Origin: Tissierellia bacterium
Lineage (GTDB): Bacteria > Bacillota > Clostridia > Tissierellales > Tepidimicrobiaceae
Length of the DNA stretch: 54,964 nt
NCBI GenBank assembly: GCA_012728725.1
Contig: JAAYEM010000076.1
Coordinates: 1 to 54,964 of the forward strand
Direction of reading: 5' to 3'
The notes beneath the pieces are model-generated. The model was not told the origin of the DNA and made no database searches. It saw only the letters and a program-made list of their open reading frames with translations. Below, one piece after another: positions 12,479 to 22,482 of this stretch; the stretch's first letter is position 1; the number at the start of each line of letters is the position of its first letter. The position numbers and the translations under genes were made by a program.

Positions 12479-12494
12479 ACTTATATCCTTCCAT

Positions 12495-12722
12495 TTACTT
12501 TTTTTTATTCCTTGGACTTGTGCCAAATTTAAATATATTCAAGAACCCTGCTCCCGCACCTATAATTATAAATATCATAGAAAAAATATAATTTGAACCA
12601 ACCTTTCCATCTAACCATTTCCCAAAGAAAAACCCCAATAAGATTGGTACCACAACGGATATGCCTATTTGAGATATGAGGGCAAGCCCTTTGAGAACTT
12701 CCCTATATTCCTTCCTTTTCAT
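12495..12722 (-). CDS. atpZ: AtpZ/AtpI-type small membrane protein
   Basis: A 75-residue protein with two hydrophobic helices and the AtpZ-like pattern PILLGFFFGKWLDGKVGSN...IGAGAGFLNIF. Proteins of this family lead atp operons and have been linked to Mg2+/Ca2+ transport or to helping subunit a/c assembly. It is the first gene after the operon promoter. GGAGTGGAG precedes the ATG. Confidence 0.8.
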   Translation of the reverse strand: MKRKEYREVLKGLALISQIGISVVVPILLGFFFGKWLDGKVGSNYIFSMIFIIIGAGAGFLNIFKFGTSPRNKKK

Positions 12723-12801
12723 TTCTCCACTCCATATGTAACATTATTATTTTGTATTTTTCTGTCGAAAATATACAATTTTACAATTATTACTACAAGC
12801 A

Positions 12802-12830
12802 ATTATATATAATTTTCAATCACAATGCAA
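12802..12830 (-). promoter_or_regulatory. Sigma-A promoter of the atp operon
   Basis: On the minus strand TTGCAT (12825-12830), 17 bases, TATAAT (12802-12807). It gives a leader of about 70 bases to atpZ. A TGTCGAA heptamer (12763-12769), the Spo0A-box sequence, lies in that leader. Nothing else is recognisable in 12831-13087, an AT-rich stretch without genes. Confidence 0.65.
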
Positions 12831-13087
12831 TACCTCTTCTCCGGTTAGGAAATGTTGGTCCAATTCCATAAAAGCCCTTTTTAGGATCCATTTTGCATTT
12901 AAATATAGGAAAAATATCAATTTTCAAAAATATCCTTCAGCACATAAATATATGTGTGTTATAATTCTATCAAACTTTTCAGCATTTATCAATATTTTAT
13001 GGCAATTAATATTAGATTATTATAACCAATTTCCCATTTAAAATTATAGATTCCGCAAGTAATCCTTAATATTAATCTAAAAAATAA

Positions 13088-13114
13088 AAAAATGTAGATA
13101 AAATCTACATTTTT
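13088..13114 (-). terminator. Terminator of tagO-wecB
   Basis: AAAAATGTAGAT-TTT-ATCTACATTTTT on the minus strand, a 12-base stem running into T-rich sequence. It overlaps the wecB stop codon. Confidence 0.75.
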
Positions 13115-14240
13115 ACTCATTAGGACCTATATGCTTTATGATAATATCCACTATCCTCTCCGATGCCTTTCCATCCCCGTAGGGGTTTACTGCGTTGGCC
13201 ATTTTAGAATACTCCTCCTGGTTTGATAGAAGTATATCTATCTCCTTAAATATATTATCATATTCAGTTCCAACCAGTTTAGCCGTTCCTGCCTCTATTC
13301 CTTCTGGCCTTTCCGTCTCCTCCCTTACTACCAGGACTGGTTTTCCAAGGCTAGGTGCTTCCTCCTGTAGGCCTCCTGAGTCTGTTACCACCAGATGGGA
13401 TTTGGCCATTAGATTGGTAAAGGGTTCATAGTCCAAGGGCTCTATTAAATGGACCTTGTCATTCCCTTTGAAAACCCTATAGGCTATCTCCCTAACCTTT
13501 GGATTTAAATGGATGGGAAATACTACCTCCACATCATCATACTTTAATGCTATATTATTTATGGCGGAGAATATATTTTCCATAGGTTTCCCTATATTTT
13601 CCCTCCTATGGGAAGTGACAAGTATTATCCTCTTATTTTTATAATCTATATCATTCAATAGGGGTAAATGGAATTTGTAGTCCTTTTTAACAGCAAATTT
13701 GAGGGCATCTATTACCGTATTTCCTGTGATGAAAATCCTTTCCTCAGGATAGCCCTCCTTTAGTAGGTTCAACCTGTTAATCTCTGTGGGTGCAAAATGG
13801 AAATGGGCTAGTACCCCTGTCAATTTCCTATTGGCCTCCTCAGGATAGGGGGAGTATAGATTCCCAGACCTTAGGCCTGCCTCCACATGGCCAACCTTTA
13901 CTTTTTGATAGAAGGCAGCTAAGGCCCCTGCAAATACGGTACTGGTATCCCCTTGAACTAGTAGGATATGGGGTTTTACCTCCCTTATTACCCTCTCCAA
14001 ACCTTCCAGGGCCCTCATGGTAATCTCCGTAAGGCTCTGGCCAGGTTTGAATATGTTTAGATCATAGTCTGGTTCAATTTTAAATAGGTCTAATACCTGA
14101 TCCAGCATCTCCCTATGCTGGGCTGTTATACATATGGTGTTCTCAATTTCAGGCCTACTTTCCATAACCTTAATAATAGGGGCCATCTTTATTCCCTCAG
14201 GCCTTGTCCCAAATACTGTCATGACTTTAATCTTATTCAT
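13113..14240 (-). CDS. wecB: UDP-N-acetylglucosamine 2-epimerase (non-hydrolysing)
   Basis: Converts UDP-GlcNAc to UDP-ManNAc for teichoic-acid linkage units or other surface polysaccharides. The 375 residues show the family start VMTVFGTRPEGIKMAPII, the substrate motifs HVEAGLRSGN and TSHRRENIG, and VTDSGGLQEEAPSLGKPVLV. This is the MnaA/WecB form, not the hydrolysing kinase fusion. It overlaps the upstream tagO gene by eight bases, so both are probably translated together. Confidence 0.93.
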   Translation of the reverse strand: MNKIKVMTVFGTRPEGIKMAPIIKVMESRPEIENTICITAQHREMLDQVLDLFKIEPDYDLNIFKPGQSLTEITMRALEGLERVIREVKPHILLVQGDTSTVFAGALAAFYQKVKVGHVEAGLRSGNLYSPYPEEANRKLTGVLAHFHFAPTEINRLNLLKEGYPEERIFITGNTVIDALKFAVKKDYKFHLPLLNDIDYKNKRIILVTSHRRENIGKPMENIFSAINNIALKYDDVEVVFPIHLNPKVREIAYRVFKGNDKVHLIEPLDYEPFTNLMAKSHLVVTDSGGLQEEAPSLGKPVLVVREETERPEGIEAGTAKLVGTEYDNIFKEIDILLSNQEEYSKMANAVNPYGDGKASERIVDIIIKHIGPNE

Positions 14241-15273
14241 TGCTATCCTCCCTCTTGGTACTTATAAGCCCCATCTTTAATGCCAACAATATGGTAACTA
14301 CAAATACCACCATGGCCATTATGACAGCTCTCTTACTATTAGCTTTAGCTATTAATATGGCTGACAGCCCAAATACAGCAGATATAAAATATAGTATTAA
14401 TACGGTTTTCTTCTGGGAATATCCCATCCTCAATAGCCTATGGTGTAGATGGCCATTATCCGCCTCTGCAATGGATTTTCCATTCAATAATCTCCTAAAT
14501 ATGGCGAAGGTGGTATCAAATATGGGCACTCCCAATATTATTATGGGAGTAATTACTGCAATGGTTGCAACAGATTTCATAACCCCTTCTATGGATAGGG
14601 CTGCTAATATAAATCCCAAAAATAGAGCTCCCGTATCCCCCATGAATATTTTAGCTGGATTGAAATTGTAGGGTAGAAAGCCAATACAGGCTCCTGCAAC
14701 TATGGAGGATATTATCATTATAGGTATATAGTTAAATTTATTGGCAACAAATACAAAGGATAGGCTGGCAATGGTAGCTACCCCTGCTGCCAAACCATCT
14801 AATCCATCAATTAAATTTAAAGTATTTGTAATGCCTACTACCCAAAATATGGTCAAGGGTATGGATAGGCCATTTAAATAGATTAAACTGCTATTTCTGG
14901 TAAATGGATTGGTAATAGCCTCTATCTTAACATCTCCCAGGATTAGTATTACAGCTGCCAATATTTGAAATATCAGCTTTGCCTTGGGACTTATATCCCT
15001 TATATCATCTATTATTCCAGAGATTAGTATTAAAGTTCCTCCTGCCAGTATGGAAATCAGGGTCTTATCTATAGGTAGGAATAATAAGGCAGATAAAACT
15101 ACCGATATATAGATGGCTAGTCCCCCCATTAGTGGCATAGGCTTATTATGTACTCTTCTTTCATCCTTAGGAACATCCACCGCCCCTATTTTTATAGCCA
15201 ACTTTTTAGCTACTGGTGTCATAAAAAGTGATATAAGGACTGATATAATAAACGGCTTCATTATGTTTTCCAT
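14233..15273 (-). CDS. tagO: Undecaprenyl-phosphate GlcNAc-1-phosphate transferase (TagO/WecA type)
   Basis: An integral membrane enzyme of the MraY/WecA family, 346 residues with about ten helices. It moves GlcNAc-1-P to undecaprenyl phosphate, starting wall teichoic acid or polysaccharide synthesis. Motifs seen: DVPKDERRVHNKPMPLMGGL, the catalytic NLIDGLDGLAAG, FMGDTGALFLG, and NGHLHHRLLRMG. The last is the His-rich loop typical of WecA/TagO rather than MraY. The downstream wecB provides the next sugar. Start ATG at 15273 behind AAGGGGCG. Confidence 0.92.
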   Translation of the reverse strand: MENIMKPFIISVLISLFMTPVAKKLAIKIGAVDVPKDERRVHNKPMPLMGGLAIYISVVLSALLFLPIDKTLISILAGGTLILISGIIDDIRDISPKAKLIFQILAAVILILGDVKIEAITNPFTRNSSLIYLNGLSIPLTIFWVVGITNTLNLIDGLDGLAAGVATIASLSFVFVANKFNYIPIMIISSIVAGACIGFLPYNFNPAKIFMGDTGALFLGFILAALSIEGVMKSVATIAVITPIIILGVPIFDTTFAIFRRLLNGKSIAEADNGHLHHRLLRMGYSQKKTVLILYFISAVFGLSAILIAKANSKRAVIMAMVVFVVTILLALKMGLISTKREDSNE

Positions 15274-15305
15274 GTCTTTCGCCCCTTAATTTTATTTCTT
15301 CTAAG

Positions 15306-15334
15306 ATTTTATATTATAATAGTGGATAAGTCAA
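15306..15334 (-). promoter_or_regulatory. Sigma-A promoter of tagO-wecB
   Basis: On the minus strand TTGACT (15329-15334), 17 bases, TAAAAT (15306-15311). The start of transcription falls close to the tagO ribosome site. Confidence 0.65.
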
Positions 15335-15461
15335 TTAACAATTCGGTAACAATAAGGCTTTCTTCTTGTTCCTAGCCTTATCTGGTTTCATATCCATCTT
15401 TTCCAAATAGGCCTATATTTATAACTGGAACTTTTATTACATAGGGCCAATTTTTAGCTAC

Positions 15462-15487
15462 AAAAAAAGGTTAGGTAGTCCCTAACC
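15462..15487 (-). terminator. Terminator of the ywlC-ywlE-rpiB-upp group
   Basis: On the minus strand GGTTAGG-GACTA-CCTAACC is followed by TTTTTTTG, directly at the upp stop codon. Confidence 0.88.
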
Positions 15488-15488
15488 T

Positions 15489-16611
<1,123 letters not shown>

Positions 16612-16613
16612 TA

Positions 16614-17078
16614 CTATTTCCCTCCATCATTGTCATTTGTCAATCTCTTAACTACTTCTTCCAATGCTTTTTTTATTTCCTCCTTGGTGGAATTGTAGAC
16701 ATTAATATCCCCTCCAAAGGGATCAGCTACATCTTCAACTTTTCCATAGGCATATTCCTTCAAAGTATACACCTTATCCTTTATAAAATTAAATTTAGAA
16801 AGCAGGGCCTCCTTATGGGATAGGCTCATGGTTAGTATCAGGTCTGCCTCCTCTAGAAGCTGCCTATGAACTAGACTGGCCCTATGATCCCTTATATCTA
16901 TTCCTTCCGCCTTTAAGGCTTCAATGGCCTCCTTAGATGCATTAGCCCCATCTAGGGCAAAGAGCCCAGCTGACTTTACCTCTATGTCTATTCCCTGCTT
17001 TTTAGCCATATCCTTAAGTAAAGCTTCAGCCATAGGGCTTCTACATGTATTGCCTGTGCATACAAAAAGTATGTTCAC
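16614..17078 (-). CDS. ywlE: Low-molecular-weight protein arginine phosphatase (YwlE type)
   Basis: A 154-residue phosphatase of the low-molecular-weight PTP fold. The P-loop reads CTGNTCRSPMAEAL; the Thr inside CTGNTCRS marks the arginine-phosphatase subclass studied in Bacillus YwlE, where tyrosine phosphatases carry Ile. The general acid lies in DVADPFGG. It would reverse McsB-type arginine phosphorylation. The start is GTG behind AAGGGGAGA. It lies between ywlC and rpiB exactly as in Bacillus. Confidence 0.9.
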   Translation of the reverse strand: MNILFVCTGNTCRSPMAEALLKDMAKKQGIDIEVKSAGLFALDGANASKEAIEALKAEGIDIRDHRASLVHRQLLEEADLILTMSLSHKEALLSKFNFIKDKVYTLKEYAYGKVEDVADPFGGDINVYNSTKEEIKKALEEVVKRLTNDNDGGK

Positions 17079-17090
17079 ATCTCTCTCCCC

Positions 17091-18146
17091 TTATACTTTA
17101 ATAATTTTCCCTCCCGAAGCCTTTTTCAATCTATTCATTATAGCTGTACCTATATGGCTTAACTCCACTCCTTCGGAAAGGATAATATCTACACCTTCCC
17201 CATCCAATAATCTTATAGTATTAAATAGGTTCTGGGCAATGGTCTCCTTCCTTTTTCTACTTCCCATGGATATTATAATACCTGCCTTATATTCATCCTT
17301 GGTCTCATCTGTAGCCATTATACCCACTTTTTTGCCATCCTTTATATATTCTGCTGCCTTTGCATTTATGGCCCTTACCATGTTTGGAAGCTGACCACTA
17401 AATACTATCATATCCGCCTTGGGGGCATAGTGCCTGTATTTCTGCCCCGGAGATCTAGGTACTATATCCTCAGAATCTGCTATTATGCTTAAATCCTCCT
17501 CCACATTGGGGATTATCTCCTGGAGATCTTCCAGGGTTACCCCTCCCGGCCTAAGGATTATGGGTACCTCCCCAGTTAAGTCCAATACAGTAGACTCTAA
17601 ACCTACCCCAGTGCTGCCTCCATCTATTATCATATGGATCTTTCCATACAAGTCCTCTATTACATGGCTTGCCAGAGTAGGGCTGGGCCTGCCAGAGGTA
17701 TTGGCAGAAGGGGCGGCTATAGGCACACCACTTAATCTTATTAATTCCTTTGCGATAGGATGGCTAGGCATCCTTATGGCCACCGTATCTAAACCAGCAG
17801 TGATAATATCAGGAATCAGACTACTCCTTTTAAATAAAATAGTCAAGGGCCCTGGCCAAAATCTATCCATAAGCTTTTCCGATTCATGGGATATGGATTC
17901 TACCAAAGGCTCTACTTCTTCTATTGATGATACATGCAGGATCAGTGGATTATCCTGAGGCCTTCCCTTGGCTTCAAATATTTTAGCCGCTGCCGCCTCA
18001 TCTAATCCATTGGCCCCTAAACCATAAACGGTCTCAGTAGGAAAGGCAACTAAATGGCCCTCCCTTATAAGCTTTGCTGCCTCCATAAGGATGTCTCTTT
18101 CTGGATTTAATGGATTTACCTTGCTTATTTTAGTTTCTACCTTCAT
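17091..18146 (-). CDS. ywlC: L-threonylcarbamoyladenylate synthase
   Basis: Makes threonylcarbamoyl-AMP from Thr, bicarbonate and ATP for the t6A37 modification of tRNA. The N-terminal YrdC domain (about 15-205) has GHLVAFPTETVYGLGANGL, RPQDNPLILHV and APSANTSGRPSPT; a linker with PRSPGQKYRHYAPKA leads to a C-terminal Sua5 domain, so this is the long Sua5/YwlC form (351 residues) rather than short TsaC. The ATG at 18146 was preferred over GTG one codon upstream for spacing to AAGGGA. Confidence 0.93.
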   Translation of the reverse strand: MKVETKISKVNPLNPERDILMEAAKLIREGHLVAFPTETVYGLGANGLDEAAAAKIFEAKGRPQDNPLILHVSSIEEVEPLVESISHESEKLMDRFWPGPLTILFKRSSLIPDIITAGLDTVAIRMPSHPIAKELIRLSGVPIAAPSANTSGRPSPTLASHVIEDLYGKIHMIIDGGSTGVGLESTVLDLTGEVPIILRPGGVTLEDLQEIIPNVEEDLSIIADSEDIVPRSPGQKYRHYAPKADMIVFSGQLPNMVRAINAKAAEYIKDGKKVGIMATDETKDEYKAGIIISMGSRKRKETIAQNLFNTIRLLDGEGVDIILSEGVELSHIGTAIMNRLKKASGGKIIKV

Positions 18147-18192
18147 CACAATGTCCCTTCTTTACATTTTTCTTATGTTTTCTTCTTTTTAT

Positions 18193-18220
18193 ATTATACA
18201 TCATTGTGTAAATAATTAAA
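18193..18220 (-). promoter_or_regulatory. Likely promoter of the ywlC operon
   Basis: On the minus strand TTTAAT, 16 bases, TATAAT. The -10 is perfect, the -35 poor and the spacer one short. It is the only plausible pair near ywlC. Confidence 0.4.
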
Positions 18221-18450
18221 TGGATTTTTACCTTTTATATATTTCTTTATAGATTTTATCTATAATTACTGTTTTTATTCCAGTGGGTATCCAATAAAAG
18301 CTACTCAGGTCAGCAGAATAAAGGTAGAGGAAAAGGTATTTTTCTTAGGTGGAGTGGGATCTTTATCTCACTCCATTTCTATTGCTCTTATAAAATCCTG
18401 TTCTTATTCCTTCCCCAATAGAATAAAGATAAAGTGGAAGGAGTGAAAAT
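18221..18450. other. Non-coding gap ahead of the ZIP gene with two inverted repeats
   Basis: The divergent gap of about 300 bases between ywlC and the ZIP gene holds no gene. A palindrome TATAGAT-TTT-ATCTATA lies at 18248-18264, an operator-like shape. A 10-base stem GGAGTGGGAT-CTTT-ATCTCACTCC (one G-T pair) lies at 18351-18374 and could attenuate the ZIP transcript. No clear sigma-A promoter was found for the ZIP gene. Confidence 0.45.
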
Positions 18451-19161
18451 ATGGAAAATATATGGTTGATAACCTTTTATGGTTTTATGGTAGGGATTTT
18501 AGGGACTGGATTAGGAGGTTTGATCTCTTTATTTATAAAGAGGACTAATATAGCACTTAGTTTCCTACTAGGCCTTACTGGAGGCTTTATGCTATTTATA
18601 GTCACCTTTCACCTCCTCCCCGAATCCTTTGCATTAGGGGGAGTTCTTCCTGTAATTATAGGAGTTGTACTGGGAATAATACTGGTCATATTAATGGAGG
18701 TAAATATAAACCAAATGATAAAAAATCCCTTTTTGAAAAGCTCTATAATATTAGGGATTAGTATAGCTGTCCACAATTTTCCAGAAGGCTTGGCTTTAGG
18801 AGCCAGCTTTTTAGCCTCTTCTCATCTAGGCCCCATCCTGGCCTTGGCCTTACTACTCCACGATATTCCTGAAGGCTTGTCCATGGCCCTGCCCTTAAGG
18901 GTTAGTGAGACTTCCCCTTGGAAGATCCTCCTGTATACCATAATGGCAGGCCTCCCCACTGGTGTAGGGGCCTTTATAGGGGCCTATATAGGCATGATAT
19001 CCAACCTATTTATATCCCTATGTCTCTCCTTTGCTGGAGGTACCATGCTCTATATAATCTGCGATGAGATAATACCTAGTGCCAAGTCCCTCCATGAGGG
19101 AAGGGCCTCTTCCATTGGTCTGGTTATAGGCTTTGTAATTGGAATCTTCTTATATTTTTAA
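18451..19161 (+). CDS. ZIP family metal transporter
   Basis: A 236-residue membrane protein with about eight helices. The two metal-transport motifs of ZIP proteins are plain: HNFPEGLALG in helix 4 and HDIPEGLSMALPL in helix 5. Bacterial relatives (ZupT/GufA group) import zinc, iron or manganese. The start is an ATG behind GTGGAAGGAG. It is the only plus-strand gene in this stretch and ends against arcC with a shared terminator. The metal cannot be read from the sequence. Confidence 0.9.
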   Translation: MENIWLITFYGFMVGILGTGLGGLISLFIKRTNIALSFLLGLTGGFMLFIVTFHLLPESFALGGVLPVIIGVVLGIILVILMEVNINQMIKNPFLKSSIILGISIAVHNFPEGLALGASFLASSHLGPILALALLLHDIPEGLSMALPLRVSETSPWKILLYTIMAGLPTGVGAFIGAYIGMISNLFISLCLSFAGGTMLYIICDEIIPSAKSLHEGRASSIGLVIGFVIGIFLYF

Positions 19162-19187
19162 AAGGACAGGGATAATTCCCTGTCCTT
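19162..19187. terminator. Shared terminator between ZIP gene and arcC
   Basis: AAGGACAGGG-ATAATT-CCCTGTCCTT, a perfect 10-base stem between the convergent stops. T-rich sequence follows on both sides, so it probably works in both directions. Confidence 0.8.
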
Positions 19188-19188
19188 C

Positions 19189-20121
19189 TTATGAATATAT
19201 GAGGGTTCCTTCCCTTCCCAATAGGGACTCATAGGCCTTTTCCAGGGAGGTGATTATGGACTTTCTTCCCGGTTTGGAATTGGCAAAATCCATGGCAGCC
19301 TGGATTTTAGGCAGCATGCTTCCCGGAGGAAAATGGCCTTCTTCAGCATATTTGGCTGCTTCCTCTACCCTTAATTTCATCAGTTTTCTCTCATTATCCT
19401 TCCTGAAATTGAGGGAAACCCTATCTACCGCCGTAAGGATGAGTAAGTAGTCACAATCTAATATCTCTGCCAATTTTTCACTGGCCAGGTCCTTATCTAT
19501 AACCGCCGGAACCCCTACCAATCTACTGCCTTCCCTTACTACTGGTATACCTCCCCCTCCCACTGCTATAACTACATTGCCGCTATTTACCATACTTATA
19601 ATGGCATCCTTTTCCACAATGTCTATGGGTTTTGGTGAAGGGACCAGCTTCCTCCAGCCCCTTCCACTGTCCTCCTTCATTATATAGCCCCTACTTTCAG
19701 CCAGTACTTTGGCCTCCTCTTCCGTATAGAAATTTCCAATGGGCTTGGTGGGGTTTTTAAAGGCTGGGTCCTCAGGGTCCACTATTACCTGGGTAATTAC
19801 AGTCACAACAGGTTTTATAATACCCTGCCTATTTAATTCCTCTCCTATTCCATTCTGTAAATGGTAGCCAATATAGCCCTGGCTCATGGCCACCGATTCA
19901 GCTAAAGGGATTTCAGGTATTTTAGATTCATATTTGATAGCACTTTCCATGGCCAATTGGATCATCCCTACCTGGGGGCCATTCCCATGGGTAATTATTA
20001 CCTCATGGCCTTCCCTTATAAATTTTACTATGGAAATGGCTGTTCTTTTAACTGCCTGAATTTGTTCCTTAGGATTATCTCCTAATGCATTTCCTCCTAG
20101 GGCAATTAATAGCCTACTCAT
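19189..20121 (-). CDS. arcC: Carbamate kinase
   Basis: Makes ATP from carbamoyl phosphate, or the reverse. The 310 residues open RLLIALGGNALGDNPKEQ and contain THGNGPQVGMIQLAME and NVVIAVGGGGIPVV, the amino-acid-kinase signatures of ArcC, ending near GREGTLIYS. The ATG at 20121 has GGGAGGAAGG in front; the frame to 20154 has no site. No arcA or arcB is next to it, so the carbamoyl phosphate source must be encoded elsewhere. Confidence 0.93.
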   Translation of the reverse strand: MSRLLIALGGNALGDNPKEQIQAVKRTAISIVKFIREGHEVIITHGNGPQVGMIQLAMESAIKYESKIPEIPLAESVAMSQGYIGYHLQNGIGEELNRQGIIKPVVTVITQVIVDPEDPAFKNPTKPIGNFYTEEEAKVLAESRGYIMKEDSGRGWRKLVPSPKPIDIVEKDAIISMVNSGNVVIAVGGGGIPVVREGSRLVGVPAVIDKDLASEKLAEILDCDYLLILTAVDRVSLNFRKDNERKLMKLRVEEAAKYAEEGHFPPGSMLPKIQAAMDFANSKPGRKSIITSLEKAYESLLGREGTLIYS

Positions 20122-20158
20122 AGAACCTTCCTCCCTATTCCATGTATTTTCCATTAAG

Positions 20159-20195
20159 ATAGGGGATGGTTTTAAAGAAAAAAACCATCCCCTAT
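20159..20195 (-). terminator. Hairpin between prfA and arcC, no U-tract
   Basis: A perfect 15-base stem (20159-20173 with 20181-20195; core AGGGGATGGTTTT) directly follows the prfA stop. On the minus strand no T-run follows, so it is more likely an mRNA-stabilising or partial attenuation hairpin than a full terminator. Confidence 0.5.
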
Positions 20196-21262
20196 TAACC
20201 TACCTGTTTTAATTTTTCAGCCTGATCTGAAGTTGTTAGGGCATCTATCATTTCATCTATATCTCCATCTAGGAAACTTTCTAGTTTATGAATTGTCATA
20301 TTGATTCTATGGTCTGTTACCCTACCTTGGGGGAAATTATAGGTCCTAATCCTTTCAGACCTATCCCCTGAACCAACCTGGGACCTTCTTTCCTCGGCAA
20401 TTTCAGCATGTTGCTCCCTAATCAATTTATCATACAATCTACTCTTCAATATCTTCATGGCCTTTTCCCTATTCTTGTGTTGGGATTTTTCATCTTGGCA
20501 GCTTACCACCATTCCCGTTGGCAAATGGGTTATCCTAACAGCGGAATCGGTGGTATTAACACTTTGTCCACCATTACCTGAGGAACGGAACACATCTACC
20601 CTTATATCATTGGGATTTATCTCTATATCTATATCCTCCGCCTCTGGCAATACTGCTACAGTGGCTGTAGAGGTGTGGATTCTACCGCTGGATTCAGTAG
20701 TAGGTACCCTTTGGACCCTGTGAACTCCAGATTCATATTTCAACCTGCTATAGGCACCCTTACCCTTTATCATGAATATGGCTTCCTTAAATCCACCTAC
20801 GCCCTGCTCGCTGGTACTCATAAGTTCTACCTTCCATCCCTGTCTTTCTGCATACCTGCTGTACATTCTGAATAGGTCTCCAGCAAAAAGGCCTGCTTCA
20901 TCTCCACCGGCACCAGCCCTGATTTCAACTATAACATTCTTTTCATCATTTGGATCCTTGGGTAATAAGAGGATCTTTAACTCCTCTTCCAATTTTTCTA
21001 TCAGTTCTTCACATTCGTTTATCTCTTCCTTCAACAATTCCCTCATCTCATCGTCCAATTTATCCTTCAATAGCTCCTTATCTTCCTCCAGGGTCTTCTG
21101 TGCCCTAGTATATTCTCTATATTTCATAACAATAGGCTCTATCTCTGCATGCTCCTTAACCAATCTCTGCCACTCTTCTATATTGCTCATAACCTCAGGA
21201 TCTATTATCTTTTCACTTAATTCCTTATACTTGTTCTCTATAAAGGATAGCTTCTCTAGCAT
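20195..21262 (-). CDS. prfA: Peptide chain release factor 1
   Basis: Recognises UAA/UAG and triggers peptide release. The 355 residues include the domain 3 motif [19 protein letters not shown] with catalytic GGQ, preceded by [20 protein letters not shown]. The length and absence of the RF2 frameshift site fit RF1. GGAAAGGAGGT precedes the ATG. It is downstream of prmC, whose product methylates the GGQ glutamine, but two transporter genes separate them here. Confidence 0.96.
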   Translation of the reverse strand: MLEKLSFIENKYKELSEKIIDPEVMSNIEEWQRLVKEHAEIEPIVMKYREYTRAQKTLEEDKELLKDKLDDEMRELLKEEINECEELIEKLEEELKILLLPKDPNDEKNVIVEIRAGAGGDEAGLFAGDLFRMYSRYAERQGWKVELMSTSEQGVGGFKEAIFMIKGKGAYSRLKYESGVHRVQRVPTTESSGRIHTSTATVAVLPEAEDIDIEINPNDIRVDVFRSSGNGGQSVNTTDSAVRITHLPTGMVVSCQDEKSQHKNREKAMKILKSRLYDKLIREQHAEIAEERRSQVGSGDRSERIRTYNFPQGRVTDHRINMTIHKLESFLDGDIDEMIDALTTSDQAEKLKQVG

Positions 21263-21406
21263 ACTTTACCTCCTTTCCAAGCAATGGGGCTACACAAATG
21301 AATAATTCCAATCTATCTCATATCTATATATATTATACCATAATTCCTAATGAAAAAACCAACTCCCTAAAGAAGGATAGCACAAATAGGGCCTATTGTA
21401 AATAGC

Positions 21407-21946
21407 TTATTTATTATCTTCTGTCTTCATCCTATTATATATAATACTGGTAAAGCCTCCTATTAGTATCAAATAAATTGGGCTTATTTTTAAAAATACT
21501 ATGGCCAGCAGGGTCAATAGGGATATGAATAATTTATTTAAACCCAATTTTGACCTCTTGGTAAGCTTATATACCGCCGATGCAATTAAAGCCACTACCG
21601 CCGGCCTAACACCTAAAAATACCTTTTCTATAAGGGGATTGTTTCTAAATTGGAAGAATACAGTGGCAATTAGCAGTATAATCAAAAAGGATGGAAGTAT
21701 AGTGCCCAACATACAGGTTAAGGCCCCTTTTAGACCCTTTAGCTCATATCCTAAATATATACTAATATTTACTGCAATGGGACCAGGGGAGCCTTGGGCT
21801 ATGGCAATGGCATCTAAAAATTTATCCTCCTCAACCCACTTCTTATTATCCACCACTTCCTTCTGGATAATGGGTATCATGGCATATCCGCCACCAATTG
21901 TAAAAGCTCCGATCTTAAAAAAGGTTTTAAACATATCAAAAAGCAT
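21407..21946 (-). CDS. Chromate transporter family protein, half-size (second of pair)
   Basis: A 179-residue membrane protein equal to one CHR domain: FFKIGAFTIGGGYAMIPIIQKEV at the start, QGSPGPIAVNISIYLGYELKG in the middle, and five or six helices. Short CHR proteins act as heterologous pairs and export chromate, or perhaps sulfate-like anions. It follows its partner by 14 bases. The substrate is unproven. Confidence 0.88.
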   Translation of the reverse strand: MLFDMFKTFFKIGAFTIGGGYAMIPIIQKEVVDNKKWVEEDKFLDAIAIAQGSPGPIAVNISIYLGYELKGLKGALTCMLGTILPSFLIILLIATVFFQFRNNPLIEKVFLGVRPAVVALIASAVYKLTKRSKLGLNKLFISLLTLLAIVFLKISPIYLILIGGFTSIIYNRMKTEDNK

Positions 21947-21960
21947 CTATCTCAACCACC

Positions 21961-22482
21961 TTAATATAATATTATGCCTAGCAAGCCAGCTAAAATTATT
22001 GCATATATTGGATTTAACTTTTTAAAGGTAACTATATAAAAAAGTACTATTCCTAGTATTACAGATTTTAAATCGATAAAGGCATCCAGGGCCACTGAAA
22101 TGGCAGCAGAGGCTATTAAACCCAAGACTATAGGCCTAATTCCAATAAAAAACCAATCTGTAAATTGGGAATCCTTAAATTTGCTTAAAAAATGGGTAAT
22201 AATGCTCATTACTATGAAGGAGGGCAGTACCACTGCAGCTGTGGCCAGTATTGAACCCACCACCCCTGATACCCTGTAGCCTAAAAAGGTGGCACTATTT
22301 ATGGCAATAGGGCCAGGAGTCATTTCTGATATGGCCAATATATCTATAAATTCTGCATTGGTTAGCCAGCCATGAACCTCAATAATCTCCTTTTTAATCA
22401 AAGGAAGCATGGCGTATCCCCCTCCAAAACTGAAGGCTCCTATCTTGAAAAAAGAAGCAAATAGCTTAAACAATATCTCCAT
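21961..22482 (-). CDS. Chromate transporter family protein, half-size (first of pair)
   Basis: A 173-residue CHR-domain protein with FFKIGAFSFGGGYAMLPLIKKEI and EMTPGPIAINSATFLGYRVSG, paralogous to the next gene. Its ATG follows the prmC stop with no gap, so it is translated from the same message. The two halves probably insert in opposite orientations and form one transporter. Confidence 0.88.
   Translation of the reverse strand: MEILFKLFASFFKIGAFSFGGGYAMLPLIKKEIIEVHGWLTNAEFIDILAISEMTPGPIAINSATFLGYRVSGVVGSILATAAVVLPSFIVMSIITHFLSKFKDSQFTDWFFIGIRPIVLGLIASAAISVALDAFIDLKSVILGIVLFYIVTFKKLNPIYAIILAGLLGIILY

Noticed and set aside
12831-13087. Possible riboswitch or small RNA in the gap between wecB and the atp promoter
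   Set aside because: AT-rich with only a short CACATA/TATGTG palindrome; no recognisable aptamer and no terminator other than that of wecB.
20159-20195. Strong intrinsic terminator after prfA
   Set aside because: The stem is excellent but no T-run follows on the transcribed side and arcC has no visible promoter of its own, so read-through is expected; kept only as a hairpin.
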